DNA of 64,000 nucleotides, taken from the NCBI GenBank assembly GCA_934659425.1, contig CAKUHU010000002.1, positions 145,897 to 209,896 of the forward strand, given 5' to 3'. A program made the position numbers and the translations under genes. The notes below the pieces were generated by a model, which searched no databases, was not told where the DNA came from, and saw only the letters and a list, made by a program, of their open reading frames with translations. Source of the stretch: an uncultured Oscillospiraceae bacterium. GTDB taxonomy: Bacteria; Bacillota; Clostridia; Oscillospirales; Oscillospiraceae. Below, piece by piece: positions 7,632 to 15,886 of this stretch (position 1 is its first letter; every line of letters starts with the position of its first letter).

Positions 7632-10256
7632 ATGGACAAGCTTACTGTGGGGCTCTTGGCCCATGTGGACGCGGGAAAGACCACGCTGTCCGAGGCCCTG
7701 CTGTACCAGGGCGGCAGTCTCCGCCGGCTGGGGCGGGTGGATCACGCCGACGCCTTCCTGGACTCCGAGACACTGGAGCGGGAACGGGGCATCACCATTT
7801 TTTCCAAACAGGCGGTCCTGACCTGGGGAGATGTAGAGTGGACCCTTTTGGACACCCCAGGACATGTGGACTTTTCCGCGGAGACGGAACGGACGCTCCA
7901 GGTGTTGGACTGCGCCATTTTGGTGGTCTCCGGTCCGGACGGTCCCCAGGGGCACACCTTGACCCTCTGGAGACTTTTGGAGCGCCACAGAGTGCCCACT
8001 TTTCTCTTTCTCAATAAAATGGATCAGCCTGGGACAGACCAAGCCGGCCTGCTGCAAAAACTGAAAACAGTTCTCTCTGACAACATCCTGGATTTTTCCC
8101 ACTGCGATGGGGAGCCTTTTTGGGAGGAAGTCGCGCTGGGGGACGAGGGGGCGCTGGAGGAGTATATAGAGACGGGGCGTCTCTCGGACGGTACCCTTCG
8201 GGAAATGATAGGGATTCGGAAATGCTTCCCCTGCTTTTTTGGCTCTGCGTTGAAGGTAGAGGGGGTCCGTGCCCTACTGGACGGTTTGGCACGTTTTGCC
8301 CCGAGGCCCCACCGGGGAGAGGTGTTTGGGGCCAGGGTCTACAAAATATCCCGAGATCCCCAGGGGGCGCGGCTGACCCATTTAAAACTTACCGGCGGTA
8401 CGCTGAAGGTGAAAGCGGCGCCCCTTTCCCAGAGCGGAGAAAAGGTGGATCAGATCCGGATCTATTCCGGGGCCAAATTCACATTGACAGATGAGGCCGG
8501 GGCGGGTACAGTGTGTGCCGTCACCGGGCTGACCACTACCTATCCGGGTCAAGCTCTTGGAGCAGAGGGAGCTTGGGCCCCGCCCACCTTAGAGCCTGCC
8601 CTTGCCTACCAGCTCATTTTGTCTGCGGGGGCCGATCCCCACACCGTTTTTCCCAAGCTGAAGCTCCTGGCCGAGGAGGATCCGCAGCTTCATTTGGAGT
8701 GGAACGAGGCGCTGGGAGAGATCCATGTCCGGCTCATGGGGCAAGTCCAGGCGGAGGTGCTGAAGCGGCTGATTGCAGACCGTTTCGGGATAGAGGTGGA
8801 TTTTGGACCCGGGAATGTGGTCTACCGGGAGACCATCACCGCTGCTGTGGAGGGAGTGGGCCATTTTGAGCCGCTCCGCCACTATGCGGAGGTCCACCTG
8901 CTTCTGGAACCGCTCCCTCTGGGCAGCGGCCTTCAATTTGCCACAGCCTGCTCTGAGGACCAGTTGGACCGCAGCTGGCAGCGGTTGATCTTGACCCATC
9001 TGGCGGAAAAGCCCCATCGGGGGGTGCTCACGGGTTCAGCCATTACAGATATGAAGATCACTTTGATCGCGGGTCGGGCCCACGAGAAGCACACCGAGGG
9101 CGGTGATTTTCGCCAAGCCACCTATCGGGCGGTGCGGCAGGGCCTTATGAAGGCCCAGAGCGTCCTGCTGGAGCCTTGGTATGTCTTTCGGCTGGAGCTG
9201 CCCAGCGGTAGCCTGGGCCGGGCTTTGGCCGATCTTCAGCGTATGGGCGGAGAGATGGACGAGCCCCAGAGCGTGGGAGAGGAGACAGTCCTCACCGGCG
9301 GGGCCCCGGTATCTGCCCTCCGGGATTACAACAGGGAGGTGGCCGCCTATACCAGGGGACGGGGGCGGCTCACCTGTGCTCCGGGCGGCTACCGCCCCTG
9401 TGCCGATCAAGACGAGATCGTCTCTACCTTCGCTTACGACGCAGAGAGGGATGTGGATGACCCCGTGGGGTCCGTATTCTGTGCCCACGGCGCAGGGTAC
9501 AATGTGGCATGGGATCAGGTTGAGCGGCATATGCACCTGCCCGCTTGGGAGTTCCCCCCCTTCCCGCAGGAGGCTCCTCCGTCCTCTGCCCCTGTGCGCC
9601 CCGTCCCCCGGACGGGGAGTTTGGCGGAGGATAAGGAGCTGAGGTCCATCTTTGAGAGGACCTACGGGGCTATCAAGCCTCGGGCCTTTCAGCCGCCGCC
9701 CAAGGAGCATCGCCCTGCCTCAGGCGGGGGAAAGCGGACCGCTGCTCCAACTCTCGCCGGCCCGGAATATCTGCTGGTGGATGGCTATAACATCATTTTT
9801 GCGTGGGAGGATCTGAAAGCGGTGGCCCGGGAGAACCTGGATGCGGCCAGAAAGATCTTGATGGATGTCTTGAGCAATTATCAGGGCTTTCGTCAAAACC
9901 GGGTCATTTTGGTGTTTGATGCGTATAAAGTTCCCCAGGGTACCGGCTCGGTGACCCGGTATCACAATATCCATGTGGTATACACAAAAGAGGCGGAGAC
10001 GGCAGATGCGTATATAGAGAAGGTGAGCTACCGGCTTTCCCAGGAGAAATATCGAGTTCGGGTGGCCACCTCGGATGCCGCCGAGCAGTTCATTATTCTG
10101 GGCCATGGCGCGCTGCGCCTCTCCGCCCAGGATCTCCGAACGGAGGTGGAGCGCACCCAGGGAGAGATTGCCGCCATTCTCCGAAAGAACAATCTGAATC
10201 TGCCCCGGGAGCCCATGAGGGCCGCCTTTCAGCGGGCGGAGGAGGACAGCATATAA
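7632..10256 (+). CDS. Fusion of a TetM/EF-G-like ribosomal GTPase with a Rae1/YacP-type NYN endoribonuclease
   Basis: The 874-residue product has two parts in one frame. Residues 1 to about 640 match tetracycline ribosomal-protection factors and EF-G: G1 Ala-His-Val-Asp-Ala-Gly-Lys-Thr (10-17), Arg-Gly-Ile-Thr-Ile (52-56), Asp-Thr-Pro-Gly-His (74-78) and Asn-Lys-Met-Asp (128-131), then EF-G domains II to V. A Pro-rich linker of about 70 residues leads to residues 714-874, which match B. subtilis YacP/Rae1 closely (Leu-Leu-Val-Asp-Gly-Tyr-Asn; Val-Phe-Asp-Ala; Glu-Thr-Ala-Asp; Ala-Thr-Ser-Asp). Acidic residues Asp717, Asp763, Asp792 and Asp815 are kept. Rae1 is an A-site mRNA endonuclease. Coupled rescue or quality control on ribosomes is inference; tetracycline resistance is possible but unproven. 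Confidence 0.85.
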   Translation: MDKLTVGLLAHVDAGKTTLSEALLYQGGSLRRLGRVDHADAFLDSETLERERGITIFSKQAVLTWGDVEWTLLDTPGHVDFSAETERTLQVLDCAILVVSGPDGPQGHTLTLWRLLERHRVPTFLFLNKMDQPGTDQAGLLQKLKTVLSDNILDFSHCDGEPFWEEVALGDEGALEEYIETGRLSDGTLREMIGIRKCFPCFFGSALKVEGVRALLDGLARFAPRPHRGEVFGARVYKISRDPQGARLTHLKLTGGTLKVKAAPLSQSGEKVDQIRIYSGAKFTLTDEAGAGTVCAVTGLTTTYPGQALGAEGAWAPPTLEPALAYQLILSAGADPHTVFPKLKLLAEEDPQLHLEWNEALGEIHVRLMGQVQAEVLKRLIADRFGIEVDFGPGNVVYRETITAAVEGVGHFEPLRHYAEVHLLLEPLPLGSGLQFATACSEDQLDRSWQRLILTHLAEKPHRGVLTGSAITDMKITLIAGRAHEKHTEGGDFRQATYRAVRQGLMKAQSVLLEPWYVFRLELPSGSLGRALADLQRMGGEMDEPQSVGEETVLTGGAPVSALRDYNREVAAYTRGRGRLTCAPGGYRPCADQDEIVSTFAYDAERDVDDPVGSVFCAHGAGYNVAWDQVERHMHLPAWEFPPFPQEAPPSSAPVRPVPRTGSLAEDKELRSIFERTYGAIKPRAFQPPPKEHRPASGGGKRTAAPTLAGPEYLLVDGYNIIFAWEDLKAVARENLDAARKILMDVLSNYQGFRQNRVILVFDAYKVPQGTGSVTRYHNIHVVYTKEAETADAYIEKVSYRLSQEKYRVRVATSDAAEQFIILGHGALRLSAQDLRTEVERTQGEIAAILRKNNLNLPREPMRAAFQRAEEDSI

Positions 10257-10293
10257 AAAACCAAGGAGAGGCATTTGCCTCTCCTTGGTTTTT
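10257..10293 (+). terminator. Terminator after the GTPase-nuclease fusion gene
   Basis: Arms CCAAGGAGAGGCA and TGCCTCTCCTTGG with flanking A and T runs form a strong hairpin that begins directly at the stop codon. Confidence 0.9.
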
Positions 10294-10629
10294 CTTTTCT
10301 CCCTTTTAAGTTAATTGTTGCTACTGCATAGATGGACAATCCCAATGCAGATTTATTCAATGAATGTATGTTGCTTGTTTGACTGTATATCAAGGTAATG
10401 GCAATGTATAGTACCTCCCAGTTCTCTGATTTAAAATTTATATTTTTTCTGCCCACAAAGACAAATAAAAATAGGATACCCTGTTTCAAAGAGTATCCTC
10501 GAATGGACTTGACTATTTATTCGTGTATTCCGAATTTTATTCACGATTATACATACCAACATTTATCTTGAAAAGGGACTAAATTTATTCCGAGTTGTAA
10601 AGAGGCAAAATGGAGAGAAATTATTTTAA
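10294..10629 (+). other. AT-rich spacer without a supported gene
   Basis: This 336-base stretch is clearly richer in A and T than its neighbours. It holds one short inverted repeat (AGGATAC at 10473-10479 with GTATCCT at 10493-10499). Frames on both strands lack ribosome sites and family motifs. It may be a decayed insertion or simply a barrier between convergent units. Confidence 0.5.
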
Positions 10630-10662
10630 AAAGCACCCGCTGTTTGAAACAGCGGGTGCTTT
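10630..10662 (-). terminator. Terminator of the large SLH gene
   Basis: Arms AAAGCACCCGCTGTTT and AAACAGCGGGTGCTTT are perfect with almost no loop. Read on the minus strand the 3' arm runs into TTTTTAAAA, which suits the gene ending at 10683. Confidence 0.88.
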
Positions 10663-10682
10663 GAAAGGGCGGAGAAAGAGGA

Positions 10683-13073
10683 TCACTGCTTAATGATGAT
10701 GGTGGCAACAAAGGTAGCACCGTCATAGCTGCCGTAGGCCTCTATGATGTCCCCGGCGGCAAATCCGCTGGAGAGGTTCAGCGAGGAGCCGGACAAGTTC
10801 ATGAGGGAGGCGTTTTTCACATTCACGACCACCAGAGAAGTTTTTCCCAAGGAGTTGGTGACCTGTACCGTCATGGTCTTGGCGCTGCTTGTAGAGGAGG
10901 TCAGGAGCACCGTGCCAGTGAGCCGGGTGGAGGAGGAGGCGGTGGCGGTGATGTCGATGGACACCACTTCACTGCCGCTGGTCACCAGGGCCACAGTGTA
11001 GCCGGGTTTCAGATTATAGATGTTGGAAGAGACCCCGGCCTGGGTTACAGATACGCCGTCGGAGATGTTATAGGAGATGTCCGTGCCGTCGGAGAGGGTC
11101 ACATCGATCACGACCCCGGAGTTCTCCAATGTGACGCGGTTGATGGTGCCGGTCAGATTGGCGGTCTGGGGAGTGGATTCGATTTTTTCCACTTCATTGT
11201 AGCGGACGGTGAGGGTGACGCTGTCACCGGTGCGAAGCTGGTCTATGGAGCTTGTCTTGCCGTTGCGGACAATGGTGGGGAGATCGGTGATGTCCAGGTT
11301 GTAGGATACTACGCTGTCGTCGTTCAAGGTGATTTGAAGGACGGCCAGCAGGTTGGAGGTGTCATAGGTGATGGAGGTCAAGGTCCCCTCCACGGAGACA
11401 GAGCCGGGATAGGCGTCGATCTGGACGATCATATTGCCTGAGACCACCACAGTGACATACCAGCCGGATTCGATCTGAGCGAGGGTCTTGACTTCGCCGT
11501 TATAGGTGATGGCCGCGCTCTGGCTGACGGTATAGGAGACCTCCTTGCCGGTGAAGGTGTCGGTAATATAAACGCTCCGGGCAGTACCTACAGTGCCCAG
11601 ACGCTTGATGGGGCCCTGAATATAGCTGCTGACCGTATCTACTGCGATGGAAGCGGCCTGGTTGGTATCGGTAGCCACACGGATCTGAGCGTATTTTCCC
11701 ACCTGTGCGGTGGACAGGGAGCCCAGCGCGCCATTGACGGTGACGGCGATGCCGCTGGGGACGGTGTAGTGATATACCACGCCATTGAAGGCGGTGAGTC
11801 CCAAGGTGGTGACATTTCCGGTGGTGCTGACGCTTTCGATCAGGCCCTCCATCATCTGGGTGCCGCCGGAGAACCGGACCCCGGCCAAATGCTCCATCTC
11901 ATCCACGTAGCAGATGGCGGAGGTATATCCGGCATCTTCATCGATGAGATTCCGGTTCCCCACATTTTTGCCCACGGCCACCTGGGTAAAGCGGTCAATG
12001 GTATAATTGCGGACCTGGCCGTTTATCCGCAGGGAGAGCTGGCCATCCTGCAGCTGGGAGACTGAGCCGGAATAGGTGGTGAGGATACCGCTCAAACGGG
12101 CCGACTGCACTGCACCACGGGAGGTCAGGTTCAGCCGGACATATTTGCCGACCTCCAAAGCGGAGGAGGAGTCGAGCATATTGTCCTTATAGATCTCTGC
12201 GGTGGCGGGAAGGGAAAAGGCTTGGGAGGTGCCGGAGAGCTCACTGGACAAGGTCAGGATGATGCTTCCGTCGGCCGCCTTGGTGATGGCGGTGATGGTG
12301 CCCGCCTGCCAGTCATAGGAGGTGTATTCACTCAGCTCTGTCTCGATGCCGGCATCCTCCATGAAGTTCAGTGCCCGGCACAGCATGGTAGTCATTTCCG
12401 CGCGGGTCACAGCCCCCTGGGGGTCAAAGTTGCCGGTCTCTTTCCCCTTGACGATGCCGTAATTGGTGAGGATGTAAACATAGGGCTGAAGGGAGGGGGA
12501 AATATCGCTCTTGTCCAGATAGCTCAGAGGATAGGAGGACAGGCTCTTGGACAACGGCTCCAGCTGCATGGCCCGGACCAGATACATGCAGATGTTTTCC
12601 CGGGTCATGGTCTCCTCCAAATAGGTCTTAGGGACATTGCCCGGATCGGAGGTGTCCACGGATGCGGGATCGATCTGGGAGAGGGCCTCCAGCTCTGCCA
12701 GGGAAAGGACCCCGCTCTCGACAGCCACCGCCATCTCTGCGGCGGCCCAGATATTGATGCTGCTAGTGGAGGGAAGGATCTGGGTCATCTCCTTCTTCCG
12801 GTCGGCGGCGATTTTGGCTTGGGTGGAGGAGTCGATGCCGGTGGCTCTGGCACAAAACAGCAGCGTCTCGGCGGCGGTCATTTTGCCGTTGGGCTTAAAG
12901 GAGCCGTCCTCATAGCCCTTGGCATAGCCCAAATTGGCCATTTTTGTGATGTCCTCGTACCCCCAAAAGTTGCTGGGGACGTCGGTAAACTGGACGGCGT
13001 GGGCGGGCACGGCCCACAGCGAGAGGGTGAGCGCCAGCGTCATGGTCAGCGCGCCGAGCCGTTTCAATTTCAT
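10683..13073 (-). CDS. Large secreted S-layer-homology (SLH) protein with beta-repeat region
   Basis: The 796-residue product has a Sec signal peptide (Lys-Leu-Lys-Arg, hydrophobic stretch, Ala-His-Ala cut near residue 26), then three SLH modules over about residues 27-240: Phe-Thr-Asp-Val-Pro-Ser-Asn-Phe-Trp-Gly-Tyr; Pro-Leu-Ser-Tyr-Leu-Asp-Lys-Ser; and Gly-Asn-Phe-Asp-Pro-Gln-Gly-Ala-Val-Thr-Arg-Ala-Glu-Met. SLH modules bind pyruvylated wall polymers. The remaining 550 residues are Ser/Thr/Val-rich and fall into about seven repeats of 70-80 residues, each with a Gly-Thr-(Ile/Val)-x2-(Ile/Val) start and a Tyr-x-Ile/Val strand. This is probably a surface-layer or adhesive beta structure. GGAGGG precedes the ATG. 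It is transcribed alone from a good promoter. Confidence 0.85.
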   Translation of the reverse strand: MKLKRLGALTMTLALTLSLWAVPAHAVQFTDVPSNFWGYEDITKMANLGYAKGYEDGSFKPNGKMTAAETLLFCARATGIDSSTQAKIAADRKKEMTQILPSTSSINIWAAAEMAVAVESGVLSLAELEALSQIDPASVDTSDPGNVPKTYLEETMTRENICMYLVRAMQLEPLSKSLSSYPLSYLDKSDISPSLQPYVYILTNYGIVKGKETGNFDPQGAVTRAEMTTMLCRALNFMEDAGIETELSEYTSYDWQAGTITAITKAADGSIILTLSSELSGTSQAFSLPATAEIYKDNMLDSSSALEVGKYVRLNLTSRGAVQSARLSGILTTYSGSVSQLQDGQLSLRINGQVRNYTIDRFTQVAVGKNVGNRNLIDEDAGYTSAICYVDEMEHLAGVRFSGGTQMMEGLIESVSTTGNVTTLGLTAFNGVVYHYTVPSGIAVTVNGALGSLSTAQVGKYAQIRVATDTNQAASIAVDTVSSYIQGPIKRLGTVGTARSVYITDTFTGKEVSYTVSQSAAITYNGEVKTLAQIESGWYVTVVVSGNMIVQIDAYPGSVSVEGTLTSITYDTSNLLAVLQITLNDDSVVSYNLDITDLPTIVRNGKTSSIDQLRTGDSVTLTVRYNEVEKIESTPQTANLTGTINRVTLENSGVVIDVTLSDGTDISYNISDGVSVTQAGVSSNIYNLKPGYTVALVTSGSEVVSIDITATASSSTRLTGTVLLTSSTSSAKTMTVQVTNSLGKTSLVVVNVKNASLMNLSGSSLNLSSGFAAGDIIEAYGSYDGATFVATIIIKQ

Positions 13074-13120
13074 AATCTATCCCTCCGTAAATTTTAAGTG
13101 GTTTTGTCAACTTTATCCTG

Positions 13121-13149
13121 ATTATACGCCCTTGGGCAAAGAAAAGCAA
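13121..13149 (-). promoter_or_regulatory. Promoter of the large SLH gene
   Basis: On the minus strand TTGCTT (plus 13144-13149) and TATAAT (plus 13121-13126) are 17 bases apart. The start would fall about 40 bases before the start codon. Confidence 0.7.
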
Positions 13150-13212
13150 TTGTTTCCCACGGACGGCAGTGTTTCCCGGGCTACGGGAGGCCAGGGCATC
13201 CCTTCTCGATAA

Positions 13213-14217
13213 CTACAGCTTGGCCTTCCGCTGGAGCCGGATATCTTGGCCATAAAACCGAAGGACCCGGTATTCTCCTTCCAGCCGGGAGGCGGTCTGT
13301 CCGGCGTACCGGGCCCGCACTCCGTCCATGGACAGATTGGAGGAGATGACGGTGGCCCGCCCCTGGACCAGGCGGGTGTTGATCAAGGTATAGAGGGCGG
13401 ATTGGACGAAGGGGGTGGTCATCTCGCTGCCCAGATCGTCTAAGATGAGCAGGTCACAGCCCAGGTAGCGGCGGGTCTCATTCTGGGCGGCCCTCTCCTC
13501 TTGGACGTCTTTGGAGAATTTTTGTTCCTCAAACCGGGCAAAAAGAGATACTGCCGTGTCATAGACCACAGAAAAGCCGTTCTCCGCCACTGTCCGGGCG
13601 ATGCAGGCAGAGAGGAAGGTCTTTCCCAGGCCGGGGTCGCCGGTGAGGAAGAGATTTTGAAAATAAAACTTGCCGAATTTTTGGGCGTAGTTGAGGCACA
13701 GCTCATAGAGAAACTCCATATTTTCCCGGGGGGAGAGGCTCTCTCCCGGCCAGGGGAGGGGGGAATACCAGTCGAGGGAAAAGGTGTCGAAGGACTGCTC
13801 CCCCAGATCCAGGAGCTTGGACAGCTCCTTTACCTGCTCCTGAGCGCACAGAGTCTTCAGGCAATCGCACATCTGGGTGCCCATCCACCCGGTGTCGCCG
13901 CACTTTCTGCACTGGGGCACATCGTCCAGTGCGTCAGGCGGATAGCCCAACTCCTGAAGCAGCTGGGCCTGGCGGGTCTGGAGATCCATGTTCTTGTCCC
14001 GGATGACCTGGAGGGCGGGGGTGGGGTCGCTGCCCTGCTTCAGGCAGGAGGTGATAATATCTAAAATAGTCCCTCGGAGCTGCCGATCGATGGAGGCCAG
14101 CTCCGGCACCTGGGTATAGAGCTGCCGGCGGAGAGCTTCCGAGGCGGCCTGCCGGCGCTTTCGGGTCTCTTCCAGTCGGTGGGCAGCCCGGTGAAGGACG
14201 GCGGCGTCGTATCCCAT
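13213..14217 (-). CDS. DnaC/DnaI-like helicase-loader ATPase
   Basis: The 334-residue product is an AAA+ ATPase of the DnaC/IstB family. An N-terminal helical part is followed by a Cys-x2-Cys ... Cys-x-Cys zinc site at about residues 102-118, then Walker A Gly-Asp-Pro-Gly-Leu-Gly-Lys-Thr near 193-200, Walker B Leu-Leu-Ile-Leu-Asp-Asp-Leu-Gly near 256 and a C-terminal Arg-rich segment. Together with the dnaD-like gene just upstream it should load the replicative helicase in the restart or initiation primosome. Its ATG follows the dnaD stop with no gap (TAAATG), a sign of translational coupling. An IstB transposition helper is unlikely because there is no istA. Confidence 0.85.
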   Translation of the reverse strand: MGYDAAVLHRAAHRLEETRKRRQAASEALRRQLYTQVPELASIDRQLRGTILDIITSCLKQGSDPTPALQVIRDKNMDLQTRQAQLLQELGYPPDALDDVPQCRKCGDTGWMGTQMCDCLKTLCAQEQVKELSKLLDLGEQSFDTFSLDWYSPLPWPGESLSPRENMEFLYELCLNYAQKFGKFYFQNLFLTGDPGLGKTFLSACIARTVAENGFSVVYDTAVSLFARFEEQKFSKDVQEERAAQNETRRYLGCDLLILDDLGSEMTTPFVQSALYTLINTRLVQGRATVISSNLSMDGVRARYAGQTASRLEGEYRVLRFYGQDIRLQRKAKL

Positions 14218-15189
14218 TTAGGTGTCCCCCTTTTCCTGCTGTTTGAGAAAGGCCCGCAGCCGTTCCATGTCCTCCCGGGCCCGCCGGTCGGCTTCGCCGG
14301 GGGGGGAAGGCTGAGGGGCAGTGGCGCCGGCCCCGGCGGGCCGGCGGGGCCGGCGGCCTTCTTCCGCGTCGATCTGCTTTACGGAATGGAGATTCTTCTG
14401 ATGCCAGCTTTTCAGGATGGAGTCCATGTACGGCCAGTTTAAGCTCTGCTTTTTCAGCACGGTCTTCTCATAGGCCAGGCGGATGGACTCGTCATCAAAG
14501 CCCATGTCCAGCCAAGCGGCAATGTACTCTTTTTCCCGGGCCACCGGGGGGCGGTCCCGGATGTCCAGCAATGCCAAGATCTGGCCGGAGCGCTCCCGGA
14601 GAAGGGAGAGGCGTTTCAGATGGGCCTCCGCCCCCTCCGCAGTGTCCGCCCCCCGCTCCTTCCAACGGATGGCCTCCCGCTGGATCTGGGGCATTCGGGG
14701 CATCCGTCCGGGGCCGTATTTGCGCTGGTACTCTTCCACGCACCAGCTGACCACCAGCAAGATCACCTCCGGCGGAAGACCGGAGAAATCATAGATGGTG
14801 TAGAGGCTTTTCAGATCGGAGGTGGAGAGGGGTTTGCCGAGCCGGCGCTGGACCTCGGACACCAGGGCGGGAAAGGGGGAGGCGGTGTTCTCCAGTTCCC
14901 GGTTGATGTCGGAGGCAGTGTATTCCGGCGGTTGGGGAGCTGGATCGGCGACGGGGGAAGGCTGGCCCTGGGCCAGGCCCAGCTTTCTTAGCAGGGAGAG
15001 GGTGATGTCGGCTCGACCCGGCTCCCATTTGAGGGCACGGGCGGCGGAGGCGGTCTGATAGGCACCGCTGGTCTTCAAGAGATAGAGATAGAGCAAAGCG
15101 GCGTCCCCGCTGCCGGCAGAGAGGAGGCGGTCGGCCGCCTCAGCGGAGAGGGAGAGGATTCTGCCGGGAAGATAGATTTCTCCTGCCAT
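14218..15189 (-). CDS. DnaD-domain primosome protein
   Basis: The 323-residue product carries an N-terminal winged-helix-like part (residues 1-90) and DnaB2/DnaD-type helical domains at about 110-185 and 205-270. The last ends in the Trp-Pro-Tyr-Met-Asp-Ser-Ile-Leu-Lys-Ser-Trp signature of the family. A Pro/Arg-rich tail follows. DnaD-type proteins remodel DNA and help recruit the helicase loader. It is the first gene of a two-gene operon with the DnaC-like ATPase. AAAGGAGGCGG lies upstream of the ATG and a TTTACG-N17-TAAAAT promoter precedes it. Confidence 0.85.
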   Translation of the reverse strand: MAGEIYLPGRILSLSAEAADRLLSAGSGDAALLYLYLLKTSGAYQTASAARALKWEPGRADITLSLLRKLGLAQGQPSPVADPAPQPPEYTASDINRELENTASPFPALVSEVQRRLGKPLSTSDLKSLYTIYDFSGLPPEVILLVVSWCVEEYQRKYGPGRMPRMPQIQREAIRWKERGADTAEGAEAHLKRLSLLRERSGQILALLDIRDRPPVAREKEYIAAWLDMGFDDESIRLAYEKTVLKKQSLNWPYMDSILKSWHQKNLHSVKQIDAEEGRRPRRPAGAGATAPQPSPPGEADRRAREDMERLRAFLKQQEKGDT

Positions 15190-15233
15190 AGAGCCGCCTC
15201 CTTTCGACGTGAACTGTCATTTTCTATCCTCTT

Positions 15234-15262
15234 ATTTTACACGAAATCGAAAGATCCGTAAA
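15234..15262 (-). promoter_or_regulatory. Promoter of the dnaD-dnaC unit
   Basis: On the minus strand TTTACG (plus 15257-15262) and TAAAAT (plus 15234-15239) are separated by 17 bases, with a TG dinucleotide just before the -10 element. Confidence 0.65.
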
Positions 15263-15342
15263 GGAATATTTCAAGCAGGCCGCCCGGGAGAAAAAAGGTT
15301 CCATATTCTTTGTCAAAATCCAAAAAATTCACGATTTTTTGT

Positions 15343-15371
15343 TTTTCAACCCCTGCTGCCTATGTTATAAT
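15343..15371 (+). promoter_or_regulatory. Strong promoter ahead of the zapA upstream region
   Basis: TTTTCA (15343-15348) and TATAAT (15366-15371) are 17 bases apart and a TGT triplet gives an extended -10. It would start a transcript more than 500 bases before zapA. Confidence 0.7.
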
Positions 15372-15880
15372 ACATACAACTGTACAAACGCAGAGAAAAA
15401 TAAATCCAATGGTATGAAGTCAAGTAGGTGATGCAAAAAACATGACAAAAGTCTGGCTGAAAGAGCTGCGCAGACAGCAAAAAGGCAACACAAACGTAAA
15501 CCCTGCCCCTGAGAATTTTTGAAACAGGGGTGCGGCATCGGAGCGGTAAGTGCTTTGCTTAGCCCTCCGGCGGGATATACCGGTGGTTGCCTTTCAGCAC
15601 CGGACCAGTTTTCTGGCAGTTAAAGCGAATGCGCGTTTGTGCTGGAACCGATTGACCTCATGATACTTGAGGTCGCCATGAGTGCGATTGTGGTGGCGCT
15701 GGTATTTCGAATTTCCTTGCCCTGTTCCATACCAGAGCATTTGAGGAACAGGTAATTGGCAAACTGCTGCTTTTCGAAGAGAACTTGACCCTGCTGCCCT
15801 ACAGCTATTGTATCACGGGCATCCCAAAGCCCGCCTATACCTGAATCTATTAACTTTAAAACTTATGATATGAGGAGGGG
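15372..15880 (+). ncRNA. Unexplained 0.5-kb region upstream of zapA: long leader or non-coding RNA candidate
   Basis: A strong promoter points into about 500 bases with no convincing gene. A 26-codon frame begins at 15441, and short frames near 15660-15840 lack ribosome sites. Several hairpins are visible: CCCCTG/CAGGGG near 15508-15530, GACCTCA/TGAGGTC near 15655-15675 with an alternative CTCATG/CATGAG pairing, and CCTGTTCC/GGAACAGG near 15720-15752. It does not show the hallmarks of RNase P RNA, tmRNA, SRP RNA or a T-box. The ncRNA label is tentative; a decayed gene is the alternative. Confidence 0.35.
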
Positions 15881-15886
15881 CACGCT

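Noticed and set aside
7632-9550. Annotation as a classical acquired tetracycline-resistance gene
   Set aside because: The protein is family-related but divergent, carries a nuclease domain and has base composition like its neighbours, so an acquired tet gene is not supported; a resistance effect is untested.
13213-15189. Insertion sequence with IstB helper
   Set aside because: The DnaC-like ATPase is coupled to a DnaD protein, no IstA transposase or terminal repeats are present, so a primosome operon fits better.
15640-15840. Known structured RNAs (RNase P RNA, tmRNA, SRP RNA, T-box) upstream of zapA
   Set aside because: None of the conserved cores or tRNA-like ends that I can recall for these RNAs is present.
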